DNA from: Fischerella sp. PCC 9431
GTDB taxonomy: Bacteria > Cyanobacteriota > Cyanobacteriia > Cyanobacteriales > Nostocaceae
Length of the DNA stretch: 64,000 bases
Reading direction: 5' to 3'
NCBI RefSeq assembly: GCF_000447295.1
Contig: NZ_KE650771.1
Location: 2,312,469 to 2,376,468, forward strand
Shown here: positions 55,166 through 63,023 of the stretch, in pieces
Layout: each line of letters starts with the position of its first letter
How positions within the stretch are numbered: position 1 is the stretch's first letter
Notes under the pieces: generated by a model
The model's database searches: none
What the model was told of the DNA's origin: nothing
What the model saw: the letters and a program-made list of their open reading frames with translations, nothing else
Made by a program: the position numbers and the translations under genes

Positions 55166-55657
55166 ATGGCTTCTACGTATTCCTTTGATACTGTAAGTGA
55201 TTTTGACAGACAAGAGTTGGTTAACGCTGTTGATCAAACAGCACGAGACATTAAAGGCCGTTACGACCTCAAAGATACTCAAACTACTATTGAGTTGGGT
55301 GAACAAAGCATCATCGTCAACACCGATAGCGAGTTCACCTTAGAATCTGTACATAATATCTTGCGAGAAAAGGCTGCCAAGCGTAATCTTTCTCAAAAAA
55401 TCTTTGATTTTGGTAAAGTTGAATCAGCCAGTGGAAACCGTGTTCGTCAAGAAATCAAACTAAAAAAAGGCATCAGTCAGGAAATTGCCAAGCAAATTTC
55501 TAAGTTAATTCGTGATGAATTTAAAAAGGTACAAGCCTCAATTCAAGGTGATGCTGTGCGTGTCAGCGCTAAAAGTAAAGATGAATTGCAAACCGTTATT
55601 CAACGTTTAAAACAAGAGGACTTTCCTGTGGCTTTGCAATTTACAAATTATCGATAA
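55166..55657 (+). CDS. yajQ: YajQ-family nucleotide-binding protein
   Basis: A 163-residue YajQ protein with two ferredoxin-like halves. It opens with [22 protein letters not shown], has [31 protein letters not shown] in the middle and ends [22 protein letters not shown]. Members bind RNA/tRNA, ATP or GTP and, in Xanthomonas, cyclic di-GMP. Its role in cyanobacteria is not established. The start ATG 55166 has no strong Shine-Dalgarno. A perfect inverted repeat after its stop probably ends transcription. Confidence 0.95.
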   Translation: MASTYSFDTVSDFDRQELVNAVDQTARDIKGRYDLKDTQTTIELGEQSIIVNTDSEFTLESVHNILREKAAKRNLSQKIFDFGKVESASGNRVRQEIKLKKGISQEIAKQISKLIRDEFKKVQASIQGDAVRVSAKSKDELQTVIQRLKQEDFPVALQFTNYR

Positions 55658-55672
55658 ATTGGTTGATAGTTA

Positions 55673-55711
55673 GTTGTTAGTTGTTAGGAAAATCAACCAA
55701 CAACTAACAAC
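55673..55711. terminator. Perfect 13-bp inverted repeat between convergent yajQ and GST
   Basis: GTTGTTAGTTGTT (55673-55685), a 13-nt loop, then AACAACTAACAAC (55699-55711), followed by AATAAAATAAAATA on the right. It is placed between two converging stop codons, so a bidirectional terminator is likely, although it is built from a common short repeat. Confidence 0.6.
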
Positions 55712-55727
55712 CAATAAAATAAAATAT

Positions 55728-56285
55728 TTACTTGCGAGAACCAATACTTGCTTGAAAAGCAGGGCGTTCAGACAGACGTTTAATGTAGGTAAACACACCT
55801 GGATAAGAACTGAGGTCTAGCTTGAGCATCATGGGAATATATGCTAAGACAGAACCCACTGCAACATCAGCAACAGTAAATCCACCACCTAATAGAAATA
55901 GTTGACGTTGGAGAATGTCATTCAGGGGAGTCATTAAACGAGGCATTTCTCGCTCACGATTGGCTTCTACAAATATGCCTGTAGCCAAGGTGGAATTACC
56001 AAACAATACCCATTGGGCAATCTTTGCCCTTTCTTCTGGAGAGTGCTGGACTTTACCATACTTTTCATCTAGATAAAGTAATATTGCCCCCGATTCCCAA
56101 AGTTGTAAATCACCATCAGTAATTGCTGGTACTTTTCCCATTGGGTTAATTGCTAAATATGCTGGTTGACGATGTTCTCCAGCCTGCATGTCTAGCATGA
56201 CATATTCGTAGGGAAGTCCTAATTCCTCAAGATACCACTGAACAATTGAAGCACGACTACGAGCGCCACCGTAAAGTTTAAGCAT
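55728..56285 (-). CDS. Glutathione S-transferase-like protein
   Basis: A 185-residue GST-fold protein. The N-terminal thioredoxin-like half has MLKLYGGARSRASIVQWYLEELGLPYEYV, INPMGKVPAITDGDLQLWESGAILLYL (cis-Pro and glutathione-binding ES motif); the C-terminal helical half ends FTVADVAVGSVLAYIPMM...RPAFQASIG. Start at ATG 56285; the frame continues upstream but only into STRR-type tandem repeats. Its role would be detoxification or peroxide reduction, with no specific substrate visible. Confidence 0.92.
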   Translation of the reverse strand: MLKLYGGARSRASIVQWYLEELGLPYEYVMLDMQAGEHRQPAYLAINPMGKVPAITDGDLQLWESGAILLYLDEKYGKVQHSPEERAKIAQWVLFGNSTLATGIFVEANREREMPRLMTPLNDILQRQLFLLGGGFTVADVAVGSVLAYIPMMLKLDLSSYPGVFTYIKRLSERPAFQASIGSRK

Positions 56286-56324
56286 AGATGATTGTTGATT
56301 GTTGATTGTTGGTTGTTGATTTTT

Positions 56325-56399
56325 GGTCAATGGTCAATGGTCAATGGTCAATGCCCAATGCCCAATGCCCAATGCCCAATGCCCAATGCCCAATGCCCA
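56325..56399. repeat. Heptanucleotide tandem repeats (TCAATGG)n and (CCAATGC)n
   Basis: About four copies of TCAATGG followed by about seven of CCAATGC, upstream of the GST start and at the 3' end of the next gene. This is a typical heterocystous cyanobacterial STRR tract that changes its 7-mer halfway. Confidence 0.85.
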
Positions 56400-56864
56400 T
56401 CAAAGAACCTTATGAGTGTGAGAGTGCTGTTTGACGTTGTCTTCTTTGGTGACAACTCGACTAGCGTTGAGTATGCGTTTGCGTTCGGTAGAATATTGAA
56501 AATCTGTGTAGGTAGTGCCGATGGGAATCAAGGATTTTGCATTTTCCTTGCGTTTGTAGGTGCGAGCAGCTGCTATCGTGCGTTGCAAAAATTCATCACT
56601 AAACTGAGCTGTTTGGGGAAAATTAGTTGGCTTTTGCAGTGTATCACCATTCACAACATTTCCCAATGTTGTGGCACAAGCAAATTTGTAGGAAGTGGGA
56701 ATTCCTTTGACAAGGGCTTCTAAAGCGGCTGAGGGAATGGGTTCTATAACTTCGACTTGATGAACTTCTCCGTCTTCTTTGATAAAGCAGGTAGCTAAAC
56801 CGATGACGATGTAATCCTCGGTTGTGAGATCAGGTGCATTAGGGTAAGAAGTTGCTGTTGGCAT
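56400..56864 (-). CDS. Conserved cyanobacterial hypothetical protein
   Basis: A 154-residue soluble protein without a recognised domain: no signal peptide, no membrane helix, a mixed alpha/beta composition, and a basic, His-containing tail (KQHSHTHKVL). It starts MPTATSYPNAPDLTTEDYIVIG at ATG 56864 and ends at the STRR tract. It is on the same strand as the downstream GST, about 115 bp upstream of that start, so cotranscription is possible. Function unknown. Confidence 0.72.
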   Translation of the reverse strand: MPTATSYPNAPDLTTEDYIVIGLATCFIKEDGEVHQVEVIEPIPSAALEALVKGIPTSYKFACATTLGNVVNGDTLQKPTNFPQTAQFSDEFLQRTIAAARTYKRKENAKSLIPIGTTYTDFQYSTERKRILNASRVVTKEDNVKQHSHTHKVL

Positions 56865-57193
56865 AAGGATTTGTTTGCAAAACTATAAATTCAATTCAAA
56901 AAATCTGAAGTGTTTGTTGGCATTCTAGCAAGTTGTTGCTCCTGCTACTTGACTAGTCTCCTGGATTGATATTTGCTGTTTTCTGGAATTGAACTTGAGG
57001 ATGAAGTATCTACTATTAAACTCAAGGCTTAATTTAAATGTGACGTTATTCATCTTGTATTGATGGGTAATATTCATATATGGTGCTTCTATATGTACTC
57101 ATAGACACCTTAGTAAGTGACACAGGGGCAGAACCACAAGTACTGCAAAAATTATAAATTGATTGACAGAGCCAGCAGCTCAGGCAGGAAGAT
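56865..57193. other. Divergent intergenic region, hypothetical / TPR gene
   Basis: 329 bp with the promoters of two divergent genes. I see no gene, repeat or operator here that I can support. Confidence 0.65.
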
Positions 57194-57907
57194 ATGAACA
57201 GCCACTCATTTTTAGCATCTGGTGAACAGCAAAATCACAGATACACAAACGTGTTAAAAACTACCAATAATCTTCAGCAGCGAGAAAATAACGGTAGCGG
57301 CGAATCTGCTTTCGGTGACGGCTACTTACGCTCTTGTGCTTTGAAGTCAGCACAAAAAGGAGACTATTCTGAAGCGATCGCGCTGTTGAGTCAATTGATC
57401 AACCGTCATCCCCAAAATGCAATTGATTACAACAACCGAGGACTCATTTATTTTCAATGCGGTGAAAGCCAAAAAGCTTTTTGCGATTACAACACAGCTT
57501 TGCAACTTAATCCTAAATTAGTTAGTGCTTATAATAACCGAGCTAATTACTATGCTGCTCGTGGGGAATTAGTAGCAGCGATCGCTGACTATGATCAGGC
57601 GCTAGACTTGAATCCTAGTTATATCCGAGCATGGTTGAATAGAGGCATTACTTTGCGCGACTTGGGACAATACGAAGAGGCGATTGATAATTTTGAGGTA
57701 GCGCTGCTGTTTGGTCAGCTAGAAGGTCGCGTTTTTGCAGAACGCGGTCGAACTTATCATCTCTGGGGCGACTGGAATTGTGCGATCGCTGATTATCGTC
57801 GCGCTCTAGTTTTGCTACCCTCCGGTGACACCGAGGAGGAAATCCCCGGTTGGCGCTTGCGTGTACAAGTTGAAAACTGGCTCAATGAGTTAACCAAAAT
57901 TCAGTGA
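57194..57907 (+). CDS. Tetratricopeptide-repeat protein
   Basis: A 237-residue TPR protein. About four to five TPR units fill residues 50-220, with the repeating patterns AIALLSQLINRHPQNAIDYNNRG, AFCDYNTALQLNPKLVSAYNNRA, AIADYDQALDLNPSYIRAWLNRG and AIDNFEVALLFGQLEGRVFAERG. The N-terminal 45 residues are polar and low-complexity. TPR proteins are protein-interaction scaffolds; its partner is not known. STRR-type repeats start right after the stop. Confidence 0.92.
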   Translation: MNSHSFLASGEQQNHRYTNVLKTTNNLQQRENNGSGESAFGDGYLRSCALKSAQKGDYSEAIALLSQLINRHPQNAIDYNNRGLIYFQCGESQKAFCDYNTALQLNPKLVSAYNNRANYYAARGELVAAIADYDQALDLNPSYIRAWLNRGITLRDLGQYEEAIDNFEVALLFGQLEGRVFAERGRTYHLWGDWNCAIADYRRALVLLPSGDTEEEIPGWRLRVQVENWLNELTKIQ

Positions 57908-58036
57908 ACAGTTAGCAGTGAACAGTTATCAGTGAACAGTGAATAGTCAGAAAAAAGAATAGAAAAGTGACTTCATCTGTATAAACATTCAAATTAACAT
58001 TTTTACTTTAAATTCTCTAACTTTTAAGTTGTAGAG

Positions 58037-58074
58037 ATTAACTGATAACTGATAACTGATAACTGATAACTGAT
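58037..58074. repeat. Heptanucleotide tandem repeat (ATAACTG)n
   Basis: About five copies of the 7-mer also found at 24264-24300. It runs up to the stop codon of the minus-strand gene at 58074. Degenerate CAGTGAACAGTTA-type repeats also lie at about 57903-57945. Confidence 0.85.
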
Positions 58075-58484
58075 CAAGGAGAAGATTCTGCTTGTTCAAC
58101 TTCTACCGCTTTCGGCTTAATCAGCATAATTTGACGCTGGCTGGGGTCAAATCGGTATCCTTGTTCTTGCATAATACTCTTAGCTTGGCGCGGATCGAAG
58201 TTACGGCTAAATTCTGTATTTAAGCTGTTTACTCGTGCTTCCAATTGCCTAACTTCCGTGCTAATTTCTTGTAACTTGGCTTGCCGTGACCAGTGATATG
58301 GTAAAAGTTGTATGAGTGCAGATACTGCTGCTGCTGAAATTACAACATTCACACCAATTTTTGCTGTTGTCTCCAACGCCATCACTTGGTAAGAACGTTG
58401 ACGCAGATGGCGCTTTGGTCGAGGAACAACTCGGCGTTTTGGTGTTGGTTGTAGCGGGGGTCTGGACGGTTGAATCGCATTCAT
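58074..58484 (-). CDS. Cyanobacterial membrane protein, Slr1601-like (putative cell-division protein)
   Basis: A 136-residue protein: a very basic proline-rich N-terminus (RRVVPRPKRHLRQRS), one hydrophobic helix (about 40-60, IGVNVVISAAAVSALIQLLPY), a coiled-coil-like segment (QAKLQEISTEVRQLEARVNSLNTEF) and a C-terminal FDPRQAKSIMQEQGYRFDPSQRQI motif. It resembles a small family of putative cell-division proteins typified by Slr1601. FtsB/FtsL-like topology supports an envelope role, but I recall the family only from its pattern. The gene is downstream of psaM on the same strand. Confidence 0.7.
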   Translation of the reverse strand: MNAIQPSRPPLQPTPKRRVVPRPKRHLRQRSYQVMALETTAKIGVNVVISAAAVSALIQLLPYHWSRQAKLQEISTEVRQLEARVNSLNTEFSRNFDPRQAKSIMQEQGYRFDPSQRQIMLIKPKAVEVEQAESSP

Positions 58485-58900
58485 AGTATTTGAAAGAACC
58501 TCACCGATGAAATTGACGCACCGTAAACAATGCTCCAGCCCTGTTTACGGACTTATTTAGCTGTCATATTACTTCATTTTTTGGAAATTGCTACACGTGT
58601 GCAGCTAGTTAAAAATAAACATGGTATACGTACGTATTTGCAGATTGGATTTAAACGGTACTAAACCGTAAGCTTTCAGCAAATGCAGCCCGTATTGCCA
58701 GGTTTGTTGGCTTTTATATCGAATTTAAAAGTTACGTCAACCGAATTTGGAATTGAGAATTAAAAATTGGGAATTCCAAACAGGGGCTTTTGCTTGTGCA
58801 AATTATACAACAATTCGGAATTAGGAAGGCAGAATTCGGAATCAATGATAATTCCGAATTGCGATCGCCAATTCCGACTTGTTTTAGTTAAGTCAATGGT
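58485..58900. other. Intergenic region between the Slr1601-like gene and psaM
   Basis: 416 bp. It contains several copies of the AATTCGGAAT / ATTCCGAATT short palindrome and a GCGATCGC octamer (about 58830-58885), which may form the psaM terminator. No gene is visible. Confidence 0.6.
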
Positions 58901-58990
58901 TTATTTGTAAAGTTCTGTTGCTAACCGCCAAGCCAGAAATCCTGGGAGCAGTGCCACAACCAGAGCAATGTAGACTTGAGTATCAGTCAT
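58901..58990 (-). CDS. psaM: Photosystem I subunit XII (PsaM)
   Basis: A 29-residue single-helix protein, MTDTQVYIALVVALLPGFLA then WRLATELYK. It matches the PsaM pattern SDTQ-x-x-x-ALVVAL-x-PG-x-LA-x-RL-x-TELYK almost exactly. PsaM is a small subunit near the trimer interface of photosystem I. A good Shine-Dalgarno (AGGAG) sits 10 nt before ATG 58990. The gene is too short for a usual ORF scan and is encoded alone on the minus strand, between the Slr1601-like gene and the ribulokinase-like gene. Confidence 0.95.
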   Translation of the reverse strand: MTDTQVYIALVVALLPGFLAWRLATELYK

Positions 58991-59243
58991 GGTTTCAAAT
59001 CTCCTAATCTCAACAAATTTTGATCAGTTCGTTTACTACTTTTCCTTGTTTTGCCAAAAATGGGGAATAGGTTGTTACAAGATGAAACAAATTAGTCAAT
59101 AAATAGGGGTGTAGGGGGATGGAGGTCTAGAGGTGTAGGGAAATCCCCATTAATTAATAAATTAAGGGGGCTATATACTTTTAACCGTCCCAAAGGGGCT
59201 TAGTCAAAGGCTGCAAATCAAGTTTTTCTAAAAAATTTATATT

Positions 59244-60527
59244 ATGAGATTTTATCTGGGTATTGATTTTGGGACATCTGGCGCACGAGGTATGGTGATT
59301 GATGAAGTAGGAATTGTCCAACAAGAGGTACGTTACCCGTTTGAGATGTCCCCTAGCGTTAACTTAGCAAATATTTGGCAGACGGCTTTATTTAGCCTGC
59401 TAGAGCAAATTTCTGGGGAATGGCGACGAGAAATTAAGGCGATCACGATCAATGGCACTTCTTCGACTGTCTTACTATGCGATGCTAGCGGTAATCCTGT
59501 AGATGCGCCTTTGCTGTACAACGATGGACGAGGTGCTGTGGTTATCGATAGGTTAAAGAGTGCAGCACCTCCAAATCATACTGTTTTAAGCGCAACTTCA
59601 AGCCTTGCCAAACTTCTGTGGATGTCACAACAAGCTTTTTTCGCACAAGCTAGATATTTTCTACATCAGGCAGATTGGTTAGCTTTTCTGCTGCATGGAC
59701 AATTAGGCATTAGCGATTACCATAATGCTTTAAAACTAGGTTACGACGTAGAAGCTTTGCAATATCCCCAATGGCTAGAAAAACTGCAAATTTCTATTCA
59801 TCTACCAAAAGTAGTAACTCCTGGTAGTTCTATCGGTGAACTACGTCCAGAGATTGTTGCTAAGTACAATTTTCCTCAAGATTGCTTGGTGTGTGCTGGT
59901 ACGACAGATAGTATTGCAGCATTTCTCGCCAGTGGTGCAGAGTTACCAGGGGAAGCGGTGACTTCTGTTGGTTCTACACTGGTGCTAAAACTTTTAAGCC
60001 GTACCCGTGTAGAAGATTCCAGATACGGTATCTACAGCCATCGATTTCCCTCCTTAAAAAAGCAAGAGACAAAAGAGGATCTATGGCTAACGGGGGGTGC
60101 TTCTAATACTGGTGGTGCGGTGCTGCGGCAATTTTTCACTAACACCGAATTAGAAAATCTAAGCCAAGAGATTGATGTTAGTAAAGCAAGCCCTTTGGAT
60201 TATTATCCCTTGTTGAAACCGGGCGATCGCTTTCCGATTAATGACCCGAATTTACCGCCACGACTAGAACCACGCCCAGATGATCCAGTGGAATTTTTAC
60301 ATGGGTTGTTAGAAAGTATTGCCCGAATTGAGGCATACGGTTATGAGCTATTGCAAGAATTGGGCGCGGATAATTTAACTCGTGTTTATACTGCTGGTGG
60401 TGGTGCAGCCAATAACACTTGGACAGCAATTAGAGGACGATATTTACAGGTTCCCGTGCTGCGTTCTGTGCATACAGAAGCAGCGTATGGGACAGCTTTA
60501 CTGGCTATCCGGGGAACAAGACAATGA
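59244..60527 (+). CDS. FGGY-family sugar kinase, D-ribulokinase-like
   Basis: A 427-residue FGGY carbohydrate kinase. The ATPase-fold landmarks are YLGIDFGTSGARGMVID (phosphate 1, residues 4-20), INGTSSTVLLCD, CAGTTDSIAAFLASGA (phosphate 2), SVGSTLVLKLL and the adenosine site TAGGGAANNTWTAIRG. It is shorter than E. coli xylulokinase and resembles the plant XK-1/cyanobacterial sugar kinases shown to act on D-ribulose. It could recycle ribulose from sugar phosphate overflow. Start ATG 59244; AT-rich region upstream. The convergent GH1 gene ends 116 bp away. Confidence 0.88.
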   Translation: MRFYLGIDFGTSGARGMVIDEVGIVQQEVRYPFEMSPSVNLANIWQTALFSLLEQISGEWRREIKAITINGTSSTVLLCDASGNPVDAPLLYNDGRGAVVIDRLKSAAPPNHTVLSATSSLAKLLWMSQQAFFAQARYFLHQADWLAFLLHGQLGISDYHNALKLGYDVEALQYPQWLEKLQISIHLPKVVTPGSSIGELRPEIVAKYNFPQDCLVCAGTTDSIAAFLASGAELPGEAVTSVGSTLVLKLLSRTRVEDSRYGIYSHRFPSLKKQETKEDLWLTGGASNTGGAVLRQFFTNTELENLSQEIDVSKASPLDYYPLLKPGDRFPINDPNLPPRLEPRPDDPVEFLHGLLESIARIEAYGYELLQELGADNLTRVYTAGGGAANNTWTAIRGRYLQVPVLRSVHTEAAYGTALLAIRGTRQ

Positions 60528-60643
60528 AAGTGAGTTTAACACCGTATATATACTAATTTTACAAGTTCTGATTCAGACTCTAACCCATTTACTATTTTGT
60601 TTAAATTCAGCGAGAAAATATAATGTAACGAATTCCTTGAAGT

Positions 60644-62860
60644 TCACACACTGCGTTTTTCAATTATTTCTCGGTACGTAGCCACTGCTTGAGTTGGGAT
60701 GCGCTTTAACTGTGAGTCTGTATCTAGGTCTATGTGGTACAATCCAAAATCACTGGATGAGTCGAACTTCAAACCCCACTCGCGGTTAGAGGTCAGACTC
60801 CAGCAGACATAACCGATCACTTTCACACCCTCATTACAAGCACGTTGCACTTCGCGGATGTGCTGACGCAGGTAATCTTCTCGCTTTACGCCATCTGCGA
60901 CATCAACGCAACCATTCTCAACGATCAAAATCTCTTTGTCTGGGAATAGCTTGGCGTGGAACTTGAGCATATCGTAGAGTACACCAGACCAAACGGGTGC
61001 ATTGTTATAGCGTCCGAAAGCTGCATCCATCAATTGTTTAACGCGGTGGATTTGTAAATTGCTAGTACCCCAGTAATAGTCAAACCCGACAAAATCCTGT
61101 TGACCAACACATTCTTTCGGACAGAGGAATTCTGGTAATTTTCCTGCCATACCAAGGTACCACCAGTTACTAGTCAAGGATGTTGATAAAATACTGAAAA
61201 TCTTTTGTACTGGATCAAAGATGCCAACAAGAGAACGCAATAAAGGTAAACGTTGTTCAGACTTGACTGGACGAAATTGGACTTTGGTGCGATCGCCAAA
61301 AATTTGCTCTGCGACTGTCCGCGCCAAATCTATTTCCAAACCGCTAAATTCGCCTGTTTTTGGGTCACGATAGCCAAAACCTGGGATATTATCTTTGACT
61401 GCAACAATCAAATAACCCCGGTCTTGAATGCGACGTAACGCCGTTCCTAGTTTAGCAAGGGAATTCCCCGCGTCCCCGCGTCCTTGCATCCCCGCGTCTT
61501 CTGCTCTATCTTTACCAGTAATATCCCCTAAAGTCGAACGTCTACCCATTTTCGGTGGTTCTGGGATCGCTTGACCGGGGAAATGATCCTCAAGACTTTT
61601 TGACCAAGCACCGGATTCTTTGAAACGACGCACTGCTTGATCTACAGCATTGAGTAAAAAGCGATCGCCTTTTGCTACAGCAGCAGCATAGGGTTCCTGT
61701 GTCAATCTGTGGTTAACAATTCGATACTGTTCTGGATGCTGTTGGATAATTCCTAACAAAATCGCATCGTCAGCCAAAATTGCACTGACTTGATCATAGT
61801 CTAAGGCTCTCAGGGCATCTTCATAATCTGGGAACACCTCGACATCGGTGTTAGGTAGCATTGCGTAGATATTAGTTTCAGCAGTAGTGCTTTTGACAAC
61901 TGCAACTTTTTTACCGGCGAAATCATTTAATTCTTGAATTGGACTCCGGGACTTAACCAATAAAACTTCACCTGCTAGATAGTAAACCTCGGAAAATGCC
62001 ACTTGTTCTTCCCGTTCTTCGCTGACGGTGAGCGTAGCAATCACTATGTCTACTTGTCCTTTTTCTAGTAAAGCCCGTTCGGTGAAGCGTTTACCCTGAG
62101 CAATCAAATCTTTTTTGCTGCGAAGACGAGTGACGTTGGAATCCGCAATTTTTTGTAACCACAGAGGTAAACCTAGCAACATCGGGTTTACTCCCACCTG
62201 AGCATCTGGATTAAATTGCTTGAGAACAGCTCTACCTCTAGTGTGGGCTATGAACAAATTCCGCATCAAATCACCCACTGCTGACATTTGTTCTGACATG
62301 GAAGCGCCACGAGGTAGCCCAGGAGGCATAAAATAAGACCGTTCCCACCAAGGTTTGACGTAGCCGTAAATTAATTGACTAGGTTCATTAAAAGTAATCC
62401 AGTAACGGGCTAAATTACCTAGACGTTTGGCAACTTCTGTAGCATAACTAGCATAAATCGTGGGAAAATCCTTAGCAATCAGACCACCCCGTTTTTCTAC
62501 ATGTAATGGATGAGTAAAGTGGTGTAGGGTGACAATCGGTTCCATACCATAGGAACGGATAGTTTCAATCACTTGGCGGTAGTGGTCAAAAGCTGAATCA
62601 CTGAATTGTCCTGGTTCCGGTTCTAACCGCGACCAAGCAAGAGAAAAACGGAACATCTTGCAACCAAGAGACTTAGCTAGTGCAATATCTTCAGCATAGC
62701 GGTTCCAAAAGTCTGTAGCCTGACCCCGTAGCGTCATAGCACGACGACGTTCCCAAACATCGCGAATATCTTCAAAATTGGCATCATAAGCTTCGCATTG
62801 GTGGTCAGCAGAAGCAACACCAAACATAAATGATTCTGGAAATGGTGTAAGGTCGCTCAT
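60644..62860 (-). CDS. GH1 beta-glycosidase with an inserted, circularly permuted family-3 solute-binding domain
   Basis: A 738-residue fusion. The GH1 barrel is split. Residues 1 to about 250 hold FMFGVASADHQCEAYD and acid/base Glu159 (WITFNEP). Residues about 545-738 hold VGFDYYWG, nucleophile Glu648 (ILIVENG) and CWSLTSNREWG. Between them lies a SBP_bac_3 domain in the wrong order. Its C-terminal part comes first (258-430: KGQVDIVIATLTVSEEREEQ ... DQAVRRFKESGAWSKSLEDHF), then a linker (430-470), then its N-terminal part (470-542: LGTALRRIQDRGYLIVAVKDNIPGFGYRD ... EQRLPLLRS). No signal peptide, so it is probably cytosolic. A ligand-controlled glycosidase is my inference. Start ATG 62860; an AGGAGG-like sequence precedes it. 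Confidence 0.9.
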   Translation of the reverse strand: MSDLTPFPESFMFGVASADHQCEAYDANFEDIRDVWERRRAMTLRGQATDFWNRYAEDIALAKSLGCKMFRFSLAWSRLEPEPGQFSDSAFDHYRQVIETIRSYGMEPIVTLHHFTHPLHVEKRGGLIAKDFPTIYASYATEVAKRLGNLARYWITFNEPSQLIYGYVKPWWERSYFMPPGLPRGASMSEQMSAVGDLMRNLFIAHTRGRAVLKQFNPDAQVGVNPMLLGLPLWLQKIADSNVTRLRSKKDLIAQGKRFTERALLEKGQVDIVIATLTVSEEREEQVAFSEVYYLAGEVLLVKSRSPIQELNDFAGKKVAVVKSTTAETNIYAMLPNTDVEVFPDYEDALRALDYDQVSAILADDAILLGIIQQHPEQYRIVNHRLTQEPYAAAVAKGDRFLLNAVDQAVRRFKESGAWSKSLEDHFPGQAIPEPPKMGRRSTLGDITGKDRAEDAGMQGRGDAGNSLAKLGTALRRIQDRGYLIVAVKDNIPGFGYRDPKTGEFSGLEIDLARTVAEQIFGDRTKVQFRPVKSEQRLPLLRSLVGIFDPVQKIFSILSTSLTSNWWYLGMAGKLPEFLCPKECVGQQDFVGFDYYWGTSNLQIHRVKQLMDAAFGRYNNAPVWSGVLYDMLKFHAKLFPDKEILIVENGCVDVADGVKREDYLRQHIREVQRACNEGVKVIGYVCWSLTSNREWGLKFDSSSDFGLYHIDLDTDSQLKRIPTQAVATYREIIEKRSV
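61235..62089 (-). other. Permuted SBP_bac_3 domain region within the GH1 gene
   Basis: Encodes residues about 258-542. Canonical order is LxxVxxRGxLxVAVxxxxPGF...RLPLL, then xxGxVDIVIATxTxxxERxxxVxFSxxYY. Here the second half precedes the first, joined by a 40-residue linker. The new ends (KGQVDIV and RLPLLRS) would be neighbours in the native fold, which allows the domain to sit inside GH1 without breaking the barrel. Confidence 0.85.
61451..61513 (-). repeat. In-frame dispersed repeat in the linker of the permuted SBP domain
   Basis: CCCCGCGTCCCCGCGTCC and CCCCGCGTCTTC belong to the palindrome family found in cbiA and at 62937-62992. The stretch is translated as DRAEDAGMQGRGDAGNSLAK within the linker that joins the two halves of the permuted domain. 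Confidence 0.7.
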
Positions 62861-62936
62861 TGTAAAACCTCCTTTTTGTAGTTGTTATGTAAATTGGGGA
62901 TCGGGAACAAGGGAGAAAAGGGGGATCTACCTCTTT

Positions 62937-62992
62937 ACGCGTCCTCTTCTATCTCCGCGTCACCGCGTCTTGGTGTCTCCGCGTCCTCTTCT
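62937..62992. repeat. Intergenic copy of the CCGCGTC dispersed repeat
   Basis: CTCCGCGTCACCGCGTCTT and TCTCCGCGTCCTCTT between the GH1 gene start and the partial hydrolase stop. This non-coding copy shows that the inserts found inside genes belong to an interspersed repeat. Confidence 0.75.
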
Positions 62993-63023
62993 GTTTTGTG
63001 CTGCGAATATTTTTGAAATAGTC

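Noticed and set aside
56325-56399. Possible CRISPR or regulatory repeat
   Set aside because: The 7-mer units run head to tail without spacers; they are STRR sequences typical of the lineage.
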